The notes under the pieces were generated by a model. It did not search any database, was not told the origin of the DNA, and was given only the letters and a program-made list of their open reading frames with translations. A stretch of 64,000 bases of DNA from CAYMZZ01 sp046297935. Lineage in GTDB: Bacteria; Bacteroidota; Bacteroidia; Chitinophagales; Chitinophagaceae. Of this stretch, positions 8,120 through 16,785 are shown piece by piece. Both the position numbers and the translations under genes were made by a program. Positions within the stretch are counted from its first letter, which is position 1; every line of letters starts with the position of its first letter. The stretch is from the NCBI GenBank assembly GCA_046297935.1, contig JBKBHA010000006.1, forward strand, positions 62,001 to 126,000, in the 5' to 3' direction.

Positions 8120-9846
8120 TGCAGCCACTGCTTCGAGTCGAAAATCTGACAATCGAATTTGATTCAGCAACAGGCCCTCAAAGGGCTCTGGAGGACCTCT
8201 CCTTTCAGGTAAATGCCGGTGAAGTGCTGGCCATCGTAGGCGAATCAGGTTCCGGAAAATCGATCACATCGCTTTCGATATTACAATTGCTGCCTCAACC
8301 GCCAACCCGTTACCCATCTGGAAAAATATGGTTCGCGCCCGGCATGCAGCAACCTACAGATCTGCTTCAACTGCCTCTTCAAAAACTTAGCTCGCTTCGC
8401 GGTTCACAGTTGGCAATGATCTTTCAGGAGCCCATGACTTCTCTAAATCCGGTTCATACCTGTGGGCAGCAGGTAACTGAAGCTATTCGTTTGCATCGGC
8501 GGCTTTCGGCAAAAAAAGCCCGTGAAGAAGCCATCGCCTGGTTCCGAAAAGTCAAACTTCCCGAACCTGAACAGGTTTATTCCAAATATCCCCACCAACT
8601 GAGTGGAGGACAAAAGCAGCGCGTGATGATTGCGATGGCGATGTGTTGCGAGCCGGCCCTGCTTATTTGCGATGAACCTACCACAGCACTGGATGTAACC
8701 GTGCAGAAGACGATTCTTCAACTGCTCAGAGAACTGCAGCAACAAACCGGCATGGGCATCATCTTTATCACCCACGATCTGGGAGTAGTTTCCGAAATAG
8801 CCGACCGCTGCCTGGTATTGTATCAGGGAAAAAAAGTGGAAGAAGGTACAGTCAAAACATTGTTTCAAAACCCACAACATCCATATACAAAGGGACTACT
8901 TGCCTGCAGGCCTGTATTGCATCCCAAAGGAAAGCGACTGCCGGTGGTAGCCGATTTTCTGAAAACAACTGAACAGGTTTCGCAACCATTGCCCGCGACC
9001 ACTCCGGAACCGTTGCCGCCAATAGTTGAAACCACCCCACTGCTTAAAGTAAAAAATCTTTGCGTTGACTTTGTAACGGCACGCAACTGGTGGGGACGCC
9101 CAACAAAAAAATTCCGTGCGGTTGACAATATTAGTTTTGAATTGATGCCGGGCGAAACATTAGGCCTGGTGGGAGAAAGCGGCTGTGGCAAGACAACGCT
9201 GGGCAGAACACTGCTTCGGTTGATTGAGCCAAGCGCAGGCGAAATATTTTATCAGGGCCGCCATTTATTGGATGTGAAAGGAAGGGCATTGCGTCGAATG
9301 CGACAATCGATGCAACTGGTATTTCAGGATCCATATTCGTCGCTGAACCCGCGTATGCCTGTTGGGGAGGCTATTTTGGAACCCATGCGGGTTCATGGCA
9401 TCTATACTGCCAACCGGCAGAGAGAAAAAGCAGTGCATTTACTGGAAAAAGTTGGACTCAGCAGTCATCATTTCAACCGGTATCCGCATGAATTCTCGGG
9501 TGGACAACGGCAACGAATCGTGATTGCCCGGGCACTGGCCCTCAATCCCGGCTTCATTGTTTGCGACGAGTCAGTATCTGCTCTCGACGTAAGCGTGCAG
9601 GCACAGGTGTTGAATCTGCTCAACGACCTGAAGTCGGAATTTGGCTTCACCACCATTTTCATTTCACATGACCTTTCGGTGGTACGTTATATCAGCGACC
9701 GAATTTTGGTGATGAACAGGGGGCGCATGGAAGAGTGCGGGTTAGCTGATGATATTTATTTCCGACCAAAATCTGCTTATACTCAACAGCTATTGTCGTC
9801 GATACCTGGCGGACCTGTGTCCGGCCGAACTGGCATGGATGACTAA
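8119..9846 (+). CDS. Fused DppD-DppF type ABC transporter ATPase (peptide/nickel class)
   Basis: 575 residues with two complete nucleotide-binding domains. The first (about 5-265) has Walker A GESGSGKS, signature LSGGQKQRV and Walker B LLICDEPTT; the second (about 310-565) has GESGCGKTT, FSGGQRQRI and FIVCDESVSALD. Between them is a Pro/Thr-rich linker after the oligopeptide-transporter tail HPYTKGLLACRP, and the second half ends with the related AYTQQLLSSIPG. This is the YejF/GsiA-like architecture that powers uptake of peptides, glutathione or metals. No permease or binding protein is nearby, so the partner is encoded elsewhere or the substrate cannot be told. The 3' end overlaps the stop codon of the convergent TraB/GumN gene by 4 bases. 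Confidence 0.93.
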   Translation: MQPLLRVENLTIEFDSATGPQRALEDLSFQVNAGEVLAIVGESGSGKSITSLSILQLLPQPPTRYPSGKIWFAPGMQQPTDLLQLPLQKLSSLRGSQLAMIFQEPMTSLNPVHTCGQQVTEAIRLHRRLSAKKAREEAIAWFRKVKLPEPEQVYSKYPHQLSGGQKQRVMIAMAMCCEPALLICDEPTTALDVTVQKTILQLLRELQQQTGMGIIFITHDLGVVSEIADRCLVLYQGKKVEEGTVKTLFQNPQHPYTKGLLACRPVLHPKGKRLPVVADFLKTTEQVSQPLPATTPEPLPPIVETTPLLKVKNLCVDFVTARNWWGRPTKKFRAVDNISFELMPGETLGLVGESGCGKTTLGRTLLRLIEPSAGEIFYQGRHLLDVKGRALRRMRQSMQLVFQDPYSSLNPRMPVGEAILEPMRVHGIYTANRQREKAVHLLEKVGLSSHHFNRYPHEFSGGQRQRIVIARALALNPGFIVCDESVSALDVSVQAQVLNLLNDLKSEFGFTTIFISHDLSVVRYISDRILVMNRGRMEECGLADDIYFRPKSAYTQQLLSSIPGGPVSGRTGMDD

Positions 9847-12800
9847 TAGAAATAGTTATCGTACGCAGAAGTGTTCCGATAAAATTGTTGACCACTCGGA
9901 CGTATACCCACTTCAAGCCTCCGCAGATGTTTTTGCAATTGTTCCCGAACTGGTTCGTCGTCCTTGAATCGCTGTTCACTCAAGTCCGTCCAATCTGAAG
10001 AAAATAGCAAACGTTCCACCGGTCCACGCACTTCCCATGATGACCGCGAAGGCAACTCAACGCCTTTGTCTGTGATCAAGCCCACTGTACCGATCTTCCA
10101 TTGGCCTTCTTTTTTATCCTCCAGATATTTGAAGAAATAAACGTAGGCCTTTTGTTTTGCGAACATCAAAGGAAGACGGTCCAGATATACCACTGAATCC
10201 AGTTTACTATTCCATCGTAGTTGGTAAAGGCGGCCGCGGATCAACTGCGCTGGTTCGCTGTACTCCTTGGGGAATCGTTGGGTCATTTGAAGGCGCTCCA
10301 ATACCTTATACAGGTTATAACGGTACTGATCCTCGGCAGCCAGTTTCCTGATCACCGAATCGGGTACCGGTTTGCCGGTCTTTAATAAGAGGGTGGCAAC
10401 AGGATATTGCATACTCGATTGCCCCGAACGCCAAATCTGGTCGACAAGATTTCGTACAGCTGGCTTCTGATCCCAAAACGGAACAAGTAGCTGCATGTAG
10501 GACCTCAAGTGACCCGCATCCGGTCTATCGTAAGCCATATAAGCTCCTGCAAGCGCTTCGTTTTCCTGTTCTTCCCTGGCTTTATTCATCGAGTACTGTC
10601 GAGAACGGGCAATTGCTTTTCTGAACTCCATTCGTGCCTCCAGGAAAAATTTGCTGTAGTACGGTTGATATTCAGCAGCTGTCAATTGGCTGCTATCGAT
10701 CATGGTCGTCATCAACAGCATGAGCGGGGGGCTGTACTCATCCAGATTCAGCAATGGAAGAAGATCCGGCAGGATCTGACGTGTGAGCTCTAGCGTGTCG
10801 TTCAACTGATCCAGAAAATTATTGGAGTCGTATCCTCCATAGGCCACATCTCCATACCAATCGCGTCCAGACGAAGGTGGCGATATGCCAAACTGAAAGT
10901 TTCCATATGACGACCGGCCGCCCTCTGTGGAAACGATAGGTGGCTCATTGGAAACAATATCTCTGAACTGCTGATACGAATACAAAGTTTGCTGGGCTGC
11001 CAAAGCACTGAGCGCACTGTTCTGCAAATCGGTGGTGTCGCCGGCAGCATGATATAATTTTACCAGATAATCGGCCGCTTCTTTTGTTTTTATTCTGGAA
11101 AGGCAACTATAAAGCCCCTGCCTGGTCGACATGTAATCTTTCTCTTTCCAGTCTAGCGAATTAATGAGCGAAATAATCTTAGGAAGATGTGAAGAGTCGA
11201 GTTCAACCTCATACATTGCCTTTTTAGCACGGGCCCTGGCTAAACTATCGGCACCTGAAAAGTCTTTGAAGAACATCGGAACTTTCTCTTCATTCCGAAC
11301 CAGGGGAAAAATCGAATCGGCCGGCTGGAAAGTATGGAAGAAATCATTGATAAACCTGCTCGGTTTGGTTAGCGTATCCTGAACAGTGGAAATGGTGTAG
11401 CTACGATCCGGACGTTTCCATTGGCGTACACGAAGTACGCGGCTGCTGCCACTATCTGAAAGCCACCAGTCATTGACCTGGTAACCGTTCAATGCTTTCG
11501 CTGTCAGCTTGCGGCGTATGCCCCACATACTGTCTCCAAACATATAGTAATTCGTCAGGCGGGGAAGACTAACTTTTTCCAGATCTTCATCCTTTTCGTA
11601 AGGAGAGTTCTTTATGAATGACACGAAGATATTTTCTCCAGTTGAGTCGTGTGCAATTCGACGGCTCCGGTAAAGCGCTCCCAGAATATCCTGCTTTTCT
11701 CCCAACAGCTCGTCGCGTATGCTCATGATAGGCATCGAGGCCAAATCGGCTTCCAATTCGGGGAACACCGGGCTGTTGACAGTATAGAACAGCAGCGTAT
11801 CGTGCCGCGGCTTCGACTCCTGGTACTGGTAAGGCAACACGGAGAAGGATTGAAAAAAACGACGGGTAGCAGCGTTGGGTTTAGCGGCGCGTGCAACAAG
11901 CGTATAATACTGTTGCCCCTGAATGAGAAATTTTGCGCCAATCCATTTACCCGACTTGTCGCGATATTCCACATCGAGCGAAGGATATCCTTTAAACACC
12001 TGCTGTTTCCGGGTTATTCTCTTTTCTATGAACTCCGATCCGGAAAAACTTTCTTCCATCAAACCCAGATCAAAACTATCCTCGCTTGCCATGCTATGGT
12101 TGCTGTTCACCGTTTTCAGGATTCGAAACTGGCTGCCTGTTGCGGCATCTATGGCATCAAAAATCGCACTTCCATCATTGCCATAATATGGCTGCTGGGG
12201 CAGGTCAATGCTAAAGCCTCCATGCGAAGGTTGAAACTGTATCCAATTCGCTTTGGATGCTGCCGGTTTGAAACTGATGCTGCTGAAGAACCGTTCGGCT
12301 TCTGATCCTTCTGTCACATAATCGCCAGTTCCACTCATTTTAAAAATCAACACTTCAAAGGGCGTTACGTAAATCTCGTACCGCTGCATATCGCCGCGCC
12401 GCGTCCTGTTCACTATTTTATATCCTTCATAACCATCGCGACGAACAGGTTCTTTAGTCAATATTTTTCCCGGAATATTTTCGTACAACAGGCTGTCAAC
12501 GATATGCAGCACTTTCCCGGGGTTATGGTTCCATAACCAGGCATTGGTCATAATTCGGGTTACGATATAGTAACTACCATTTGCCATGTCTGCATATTGT
12601 CGCGTTTCGGCTGATTCCTGATCACCAAAAGCAAACAATTCTCCGGGTACGTCTACTTTAAAAAAATGGTCGGCCGGCTGCCAGGTTTTGAAAGTAACGG
12701 GCACTCTGAGCTTTTCCACCTGTGTCTTGTGTTCACTATCCCTTGTCCCCATTTTCACGGGTCGCAACTGATAACCCATTGCGCGTAGCAATTCAATCAC

Positions 12801-13649
12801 GCCACGGTCACCAGGCAAATGAGCAGCACCCACGCCCACAAACAGACTCGCTCCACTTCGAATGATCGAGTCAATTGACCTGGCCTGTATTTCATTTCGG
12901 CGAAAAAGAAATTTCTCGTCGAACGCTGCCGAAGTGCTATTGTAGTAATTGATGCTGTCGAGCCAGTCGAGATTGCCCGTTCGATAGGATTCCTGCAAAC
13001 GGTCATTGGTGAAGCCACTCGATCGATCTGCAACCCGCGGTTTCCGGTTCTTGTCGCGCGCAGCATCCCGGTATGCCTCGGCCATAAGCCGCATACTTTC
13101 GTCGTAATCTTCTACCCCGGCTACTTTCTTTCCCCATCGCTTACCACACTGGAATATGTACATATCCAGATAGGTATCCTCTTCAAAATCGCTCGCTTCA
13201 TTTCCATAGCTGCGGTAAAGCAGGCTATTGATGGTGGAAGGATTGCTTTGCAACGAGGCTTCTATCTTTTTTTCGTAAGGAAAAAATTTGAGTGTGTTTT
13301 CAGTGAGTTGATCGTCGGGCACACGTTCCGGGCTTTCGGGCAATACTTCCTGAAGCCTGCTCATGGCACGATTGTACTTGACCATGTCTGCCTGCCAGGT
13401 TTCGGGGTTTGTTTCCAACGCCACCACGTCGGCACCCCGTATACCCAGGTAAAAGGAATCAGCCAGGTGGAATGCCAGCTTGCTGCTTACATGCATGGTC
13501 CCAAACAGGTAAGAAGGCTTTTTCAGGTCTTTACCGGTGATTTCCCAGAGCAGGCCCTGGTATTTTTTGTTCTTGATGCGGGGATTCTGGCCAAATGTCG
13601 CGAACGGAACAAGTCCAACAACAAACAGTAACCATCTCATTTTCAACAT
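9843..13649 (-). CDS. Large secreted TraB/GumN-family protein with tandem beta modules and helical repeats
   Basis: 1268 residues with signal peptide MLKMRWLLFVVGLVPFATFGQ. Residues about 30-300 are a TraB/GumN domain: LFGTMHVSS, ALETNPETW and, near its end, FVGVGAAHLPGDRGVIELL with the conserved GxxH; this domain resembles metal-dependent proteases of the Tiki class. It is followed by two related modules of about 150 residues (starting near FFKVDVPGELF and FSIDLPQQPYY, each ending with a pattern RFFSSISF or RFFQSFSV). Then come a helical, HEAT-like stretch (PKIISLINSLDW, TKEAADYLVKLYHAAG) and a C-terminal region. The usual GumN protein is about 300 residues, so this is a four-fold expanded form. 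It is transcribed alone and its role is unknown. Confidence 0.82.
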   Translation of the reverse strand: MLKMRWLLFVVGLVPFATFGQNPRIKNKKYQGLLWEITGKDLKKPSYLFGTMHVSSKLAFHLADSFYLGIRGADVVALETNPETWQADMVKYNRAMSRLQEVLPESPERVPDDQLTENTLKFFPYEKKIEASLQSNPSTINSLLYRSYGNEASDFEEDTYLDMYIFQCGKRWGKKVAGVEDYDESMRLMAEAYRDAARDKNRKPRVADRSSGFTNDRLQESYRTGNLDWLDSINYYNSTSAAFDEKFLFRRNEIQARSIDSIIRSGASLFVGVGAAHLPGDRGVIELLRAMGYQLRPVKMGTRDSEHKTQVEKLRVPVTFKTWQPADHFFKVDVPGELFAFGDQESAETRQYADMANGSYYIVTRIMTNAWLWNHNPGKVLHIVDSLLYENIPGKILTKEPVRRDGYEGYKIVNRTRRGDMQRYEIYVTPFEVLIFKMSGTGDYVTEGSEAERFFSSISFKPAASKANWIQFQPSHGGFSIDLPQQPYYGNDGSAIFDAIDAATGSQFRILKTVNSNHSMASEDSFDLGLMEESFSGSEFIEKRITRKQQVFKGYPSLDVEYRDKSGKWIGAKFLIQGQQYYTLVARAAKPNAATRRFFQSFSVLPYQYQESKPRHDTLLFYTVNSPVFPELEADLASMPIMSIRDELLGEKQDILGALYRSRRIAHDSTGENIFVSFIKNSPYEKDEDLEKVSLPRLTNYYMFGDSMWGIRRKLTAKALNGYQVNDWWLSDSGSSRVLRVRQWKRPDRSYTISTVQDTLTKPSRFINDFFHTFQPADSIFPLVRNEEKVPMFFKDFSGADSLARARAKKAMYEVELDSSHLPKIISLINSLDWKEKDYMSTRQGLYSCLSRIKTKEAADYLVKLYHAAGDTTDLQNSALSALAAQQTLYSYQQFRDIVSNEPPIVSTEGGRSSYGNFQFGISPPSSGRDWYGDVAYGGYDSNNFLDQLNDTLELTRQILPDLLPLLNLDEYSPPLMLLMTTMIDSSQLTAAEYQPYYSKFFLEARMEFRKAIARSRQYSMNKAREEQENEALAGAYMAYDRPDAGHLRSYMQLLVPFWDQKPAVRNLVDQIWRSGQSSMQYPVATLLLKTGKPVPDSVIRKLAAEDQYRYNLYKVLERLQMTQRFPKEYSEPAQLIRGRLYQLRWNSKLDSVVYLDRLPLMFAKQKAYVYFFKYLEDKKEGQWKIGTVGLITDKGVELPSRSSWEVRGPVERLLFSSDWTDLSEQRFKDDEPVREQLQKHLRRLEVGIRPSGQQFYRNTSAYDNYFY

Positions 13650-13828
13650 AATCGGTTCGTTTCAAAGTCTAAATGCAGGCTGCCTCCGCAGGAAGAACCG
13701 GCGGGCAGAGTGGAATGATCTGAATTTCAACGTGTAAATAATCCAATTAACGGAAAAACTGCCCCAAAAATTTCCTGATGCCACAGGAAAAATATGGCAA
13801 CAAATCACCGGAATTGCTCGTTATTTGG

Positions 13829-13836
13829 TACCTTTG
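13829..13836 (+). promoter_or_regulatory. Bacteroidota -7 promoter box of the queA leader
   Basis: TACCTTTG is an exact match to TAnnTTTG. Transcription would start near 13842, leaving a leader of about 120 bases before queA. No good -33 element was found; TTG at 13814-13816 is closer than usual. Confidence 0.55.
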
Positions 13837-13851
13837 CACGCTTTAAAAGCA

Positions 13852-13935
13852 GTCCGCATGACCAGGCCCGGTGCCGTAAGACCGGGGATTGGTACAGTCC
13901 CCCCGAGTCCGGCCTCCCGGTTTGCGTCATGAGAC
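13852..13935 (+). ncRNA. Structured leader RNA candidate upstream of queA
   Basis: An outer stem joins GTC (13852-13854) with GAC (13933-13935), and CATGAC (13857-13862) with GTCATG (13926-13931). Inside, AGGCC (13864-13868) can pair with GGCCT (13911-13915). CCCGGT (13867-13872) pairs with ACCGGG (13881-13886), but the same ACCGGG can instead pair with CCCGGT at 13916-13921, and GGGGA (13884-13888) with TCCCC (13898-13902). These exclude each other, which is what a switching leader would look like. I do not recognise SAM, preQ1, cobalamin or T-box consensus motifs. It may be a riboswitch-like element or another small RNA; the identification is open. Confidence 0.5.
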
Positions 13936-13962
13936 AGTAGATATAAAACCGTTATTACACTC

Positions 13963-15012
13963 ATGAAGCTCTCCCAATTCCGTTTCGATCTCCCACTCAA
14001 TCTAATTGCTCAAACACCTGCCAAAAAACGTGAAGATGCCCGAATGATGGTTGTTCACCGTCATACCGGTCAGATTGAAAATAAGCATTTTCGCGACATT
14101 CAGGACTATTTTGACGATAAAGATGTATTTGTAGTTAACAACACCAAGGTTTTTCCGGCACGCATGTATGGCCGTAAGGAAAAGACCGGCGCCAAGATCG
14201 AAGTTTTTCTGCTTCGTGAACTGAACAAACCTAATCGTCTTTGGGATGTGATTGTGGATCCTGCACGTAAAATCCGTGTGGGAAACAAACTTTATTTTGG
14301 CGATCAGGAAGACCTGGTGGCTGAAGTAATTGATAATACGACCAGCCGTGGCCGTACCATTCGGTTTTTGTGGGAAGGTTCTGAAGAAGGATTCCGGGCC
14401 CAATTGGAGAAGCTGGGTGAAACTCCCCTTCCGAAATATATCAAACGCAAACCCGACGAAGAAGATAAAGAGCGCTACCAAACAGTATACGCCAAGCATG
14501 AAGGTGCGGTGGCGGCGCCCACTGCAGGATTACATTTCAGCCGCGAACTGATCAAGCGCCTTGAGATCAAGGGTATTCGATTTGCGGAAGTAACCCTGCA
14601 CACCGGACTCGGAACTTTCCGTCCGATTGAAGTGGAAGATCTGAGTAAGCATAAAATGGATGCAGAATATTACCGGATTGAGGAAGGTGCCTGCAAAGTG
14701 GTGAACCGGGCCAAAGAATATGGCCACCGTATCTGCTCTATTGGCACGACAACCATGCGTGCACTTGAGTCTTCTTTCACAGCCCAAAAATTGCTGAAAC
14801 CATCGGAAGGCTGGACGAATATGTTTATTCACCCGCCCTACGACTTCAATATTGCCGATTCGCTGGTTACTAATTTCCACCTCCCCAAAACCAGCCTGTT
14901 AATCATGACCTGTGCTTTTGCCGGTTATGAACTGACCATGGAAGCATACAAGAAAGCCATCAAGGACAAGTATCGCTTCTTCAGCTACGGCGACGCGTTG
15001 CTGGTTATCTAA
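13963..15012 (+). CDS. queA: S-adenosylmethionine:tRNA ribosyltransferase-isomerase
   Basis: 349 residues, normal for QueA. It transfers the ribosyl part of SAM onto 7-aminomethyl-7-deazaguanine in tRNA to make epoxyqueuosine. Family landmarks are the N-terminal FRFDLPLNLIAQTPAKKREDARMMV, DVFVVNNTKVFPARMYGRK, then VAAPTAGLHFS (about 183-193), EVTLHTGLGTFRPIEVE, and the C-terminal VTNFHLPKTSLLIMTCAFAG. All are intact. The gene stands behind the long structured leader described separately, suggesting control of its expression at RNA level, and is followed by a nested hairpin. Confidence 0.96.
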   Translation: MKLSQFRFDLPLNLIAQTPAKKREDARMMVVHRHTGQIENKHFRDIQDYFDDKDVFVVNNTKVFPARMYGRKEKTGAKIEVFLLRELNKPNRLWDVIVDPARKIRVGNKLYFGDQEDLVAEVIDNTTSRGRTIRFLWEGSEEGFRAQLEKLGETPLPKYIKRKPDEEDKERYQTVYAKHEGAVAAPTAGLHFSRELIKRLEIKGIRFAEVTLHTGLGTFRPIEVEDLSKHKMDAEYYRIEEGACKVVNRAKEYGHRICSIGTTTMRALESSFTAQKLLKPSEGWTNMFIHPPYDFNIADSLVTNFHLPKTSLLIMTCAFAGYELTMEAYKKAIKDKYRFFSYGDALLVI

Positions 15013-15023
15013 TTATTTCGGAT

Positions 15024-15061
15024 AGAAGTTCGCATCTGTCTACAGATCAGCTCGAACTTCT
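15024..15061. repeat. Nested inverted repeat between queA and the oxoamine synthase gene
   Basis: AGAAGTTCG (15024-15032) pairs with CGAACTTCT (15053-15061), and inside it ATCTGT (15034-15039) pairs with ACAGAT (15042-15047). The result is a long two-stem hairpin. There is no T-run directly behind it, so it may be a weak terminator or a processing or stability element. Confidence 0.5.
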
Positions 15062-15072
15062 GCCCAAAATCT

Positions 15073-15080
15073 TATTTTTG
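15073..15080 (+). promoter_or_regulatory. Bacteroidota -7 promoter box of the oxoamine synthase gene
   Basis: TATTTTTG matches TAnnTTTG and stands 32 bases before the ATG at 15113. Confidence 0.5.
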
Positions 15081-15112
15081 CGCGATTTCATCCGATTAAA
15101 TCAAACAGCTAT

Positions 15113-16372
15113 ATGGCAGATATATTTGAGCGTTTATTGAAGCATTATGGCCCCATTGGCCAGCATCGTGAAAGAGCCCATGGCTATTTCGCCTTCCCTA
15201 AGCTGGAGGGAGAAATTGGCAGCCGCATGAAATTCCGCGGCAAAGAAATGATTGTTTGGAGCCTGAATAATTATTTGGGACTTGCCAACCACCCCGAAGT
15301 ACGCAAAGCAGATGCGGAAGCCGCACAGCAGTTTGGACTGGCCCTTCCGATGGGCGCTCGCATGATGAGCGGTAACAGCAACTATCATGAACAGCTTGAA
15401 GCCGAGCTGGCAGCATTTGTGGGTAAAGAAGACTCCATCCTGGTCAATTTCGGTTACCAGGGCATGGTGAGCCTGATTGATGTGCTTTGCGGTCGCCACG
15501 ACGTGATTGTGTATGACGCAGAAAGCCACGCCTGTATCATCGACGGACTTCGTCTTCACCCCGGCCACCGCTATGTATTCAAGCATAACGATATCGCCGA
15601 TTTTGAAAAACAATTGCAACGAGCCAGCACGCTGATCGAAAAGCAGAAAGCAGGCGGCATACTCGTAATTACGGAGGGCGTATTCGGCATGGCCGGCGAT
15701 CAGGGTAAATTGAAAGAAATTGCCGACCTGAAGTCGAAATACTCATTCCGCCTATTGGTAGATGACGCCCACGGTTTTGGTACACTTGGTAAAACGGGTG
15801 CAGGGGCTGGCGAAGAGCAGGGAGTTCAGGATCAGATTGACCTGTACTTTTCAACGTTTGCAAAATCCATGGCCTCCATCGGCGCCTTTATCGCCGGCGA
15901 CCGCCGAATCATCGATTATATTCGCTACAATATCCGCTCGCAGATCTTTGCGAAAAGCCTTCCGATGCCGCTGGTGATCGGAAACCTGAAACGCCTTGAG
16001 TTGCTGCGTACCCAGCCCGCACTGAAAGAAAAATTGTGGGAAAATGCCCTGAAACTTCAAAATGGGCTCCGCGAACGCGGATTTGATATCGGGAAAACCG
16101 ATTCGGTGGTGACTCCGGTTTACATGAAAGGTGGTGTGGAAGAAGCTACCGCAATGGTAATGGATCTGCGCGAAAACTACCATATCTTTTGCTCCATCGT
16201 GGTGTACCCGGTTATACCCAAAGGACATATCATATACCGTCTTATTCCCACTGCGGCACATACCGATGAAGATATTCGCCTCACCCTCGAAGCATTTTCA
16301 GCTACTAAGGAAAAACTCGACGCAGGCGCTTATAAAGCAGAAGCCATTCCGGATATGGCCGAAGCCAGATAG
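15113..16372 (+). CDS. PLP-dependent alpha-oxoamine synthase (serine palmitoyltransferase-like)
   Basis: 419 residues. Members condense an amino acid with an acyl thioester with loss of CO2. Landmarks: substrate-binding SLNNYLGLANHP (about 50-61), the PLP-stacking region around DAESHACIIDGLRLH, the Asp in RLLVDDAHGFGTLGKTGAG, and the Schiff-base Lys in FSTFAKSMASIGAF. The family contains serine palmitoyltransferase, KBL, BioF and cysteate acyltransferase. In Bacteroidota the expected products are sphingolipids or sulfonolipids, and the protein lacks the strict GTFSKSLASLGGF form I remember for the characterised Sphingobacterium SPT, so it could be a paralogue with another amino acid. It is a monocistronic gene with promoter box and terminator. 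Confidence 0.8.
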   Translation: MADIFERLLKHYGPIGQHRERAHGYFAFPKLEGEIGSRMKFRGKEMIVWSLNNYLGLANHPEVRKADAEAAQQFGLALPMGARMMSGNSNYHEQLEAELAAFVGKEDSILVNFGYQGMVSLIDVLCGRHDVIVYDAESHACIIDGLRLHPGHRYVFKHNDIADFEKQLQRASTLIEKQKAGGILVITEGVFGMAGDQGKLKEIADLKSKYSFRLLVDDAHGFGTLGKTGAGAGEEQGVQDQIDLYFSTFAKSMASIGAFIAGDRRIIDYIRYNIRSQIFAKSLPMPLVIGNLKRLELLRTQPALKEKLWENALKLQNGLRERGFDIGKTDSVVTPVYMKGGVEEATAMVMDLRENYHIFCSIVVYPVIPKGHIIYRLIPTAAHTDEDIRLTLEAFSATKEKLDAGAYKAEAIPDMAEAR

Positions 16373-16394
16373 ATGGCTATTCGACCTGATAATA

Positions 16395-16426
16395 AAAAAG
16401 AGAACGATGAACGTTCTCTTTTTTTT
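16395..16426 (+). terminator. Rho-independent terminator after the oxoamine synthase gene
   Basis: GAGAACG (16400-16406) pairs with CGTTCTC (16412-16418), extended by A and T tracts, loop ATGAA, followed by a run of T. Confidence 0.88.
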
Positions 16427-16503
16427 ATATAACACTAATCAGAATCGATTTTGCAGGCCCGGCACACACTTTTCAAAACAGGGGAATGCCTGAAAAAAAA
16501 GAA

Positions 16504-16591
16504 CCTCCCGAAATAAATTCGGGAGGGCCCTAATCAAAAACCATTAACCATTAAACCTTATCCTATGAAAATTCACGGGCAATATCGGTAA
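16504..16591 (+). other. Orphan leader-like cassette: hairpin, AT-rich spacer and 8-residue peptide
   Basis: CCTCCCGAA (16504-16512) pairs with TTCGGGAGG (16518-16526). Then comes an AT-rich spacer with the repeat ACCATTA twice, and an ATG at 16565 that opens only the peptide MKIHGQYR before TAA (16589-16591). The layout (hairpin, CCATTAACCATTAAACC spacer, ATG) resembles what I know of leaders ahead of SusC/TonB-type genes in this phylum, but no long frame follows. It may be the remnant of a lost gene start, or a leader peptide. The rest of the stretch up to 16785 is AT-rich and shows no gene. Confidence 0.4.
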
Positions 16592-16785
16592 TAAAGAAAT
16601 AATACAAAACTTTTTATCTGATTTTTTTGAAAGAAGTGTCGAAAAAACACCATTTCTTGACTCATCTCAATGTCTCAACGTTGAATTTTCGTTTCGCCGT
16701 TTTTTTTCCGGCCTATGCAAACGTTTGCCTAAATTGATTGTTGTTTTCAACTGAATTGAGAGAATTTTGAATTTCAAAAATCGAC

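Noticed and set aside
13852..13962. tRNA gene or T-box element in the queA leader
   Set aside because: No acceptor/T-arm with GTTCAA-type loop and CCA end, no GGGTGG-type T-box core; the outer stem and competing inner stems do not form a cloverleaf.
15113..16372. 2-amino-3-ketobutyrate CoA ligase (Kbl) as product name
   Set aside because: No threonine dehydrogenase neighbour and the N-terminal region differs; the broader oxoamine synthase call is safer.
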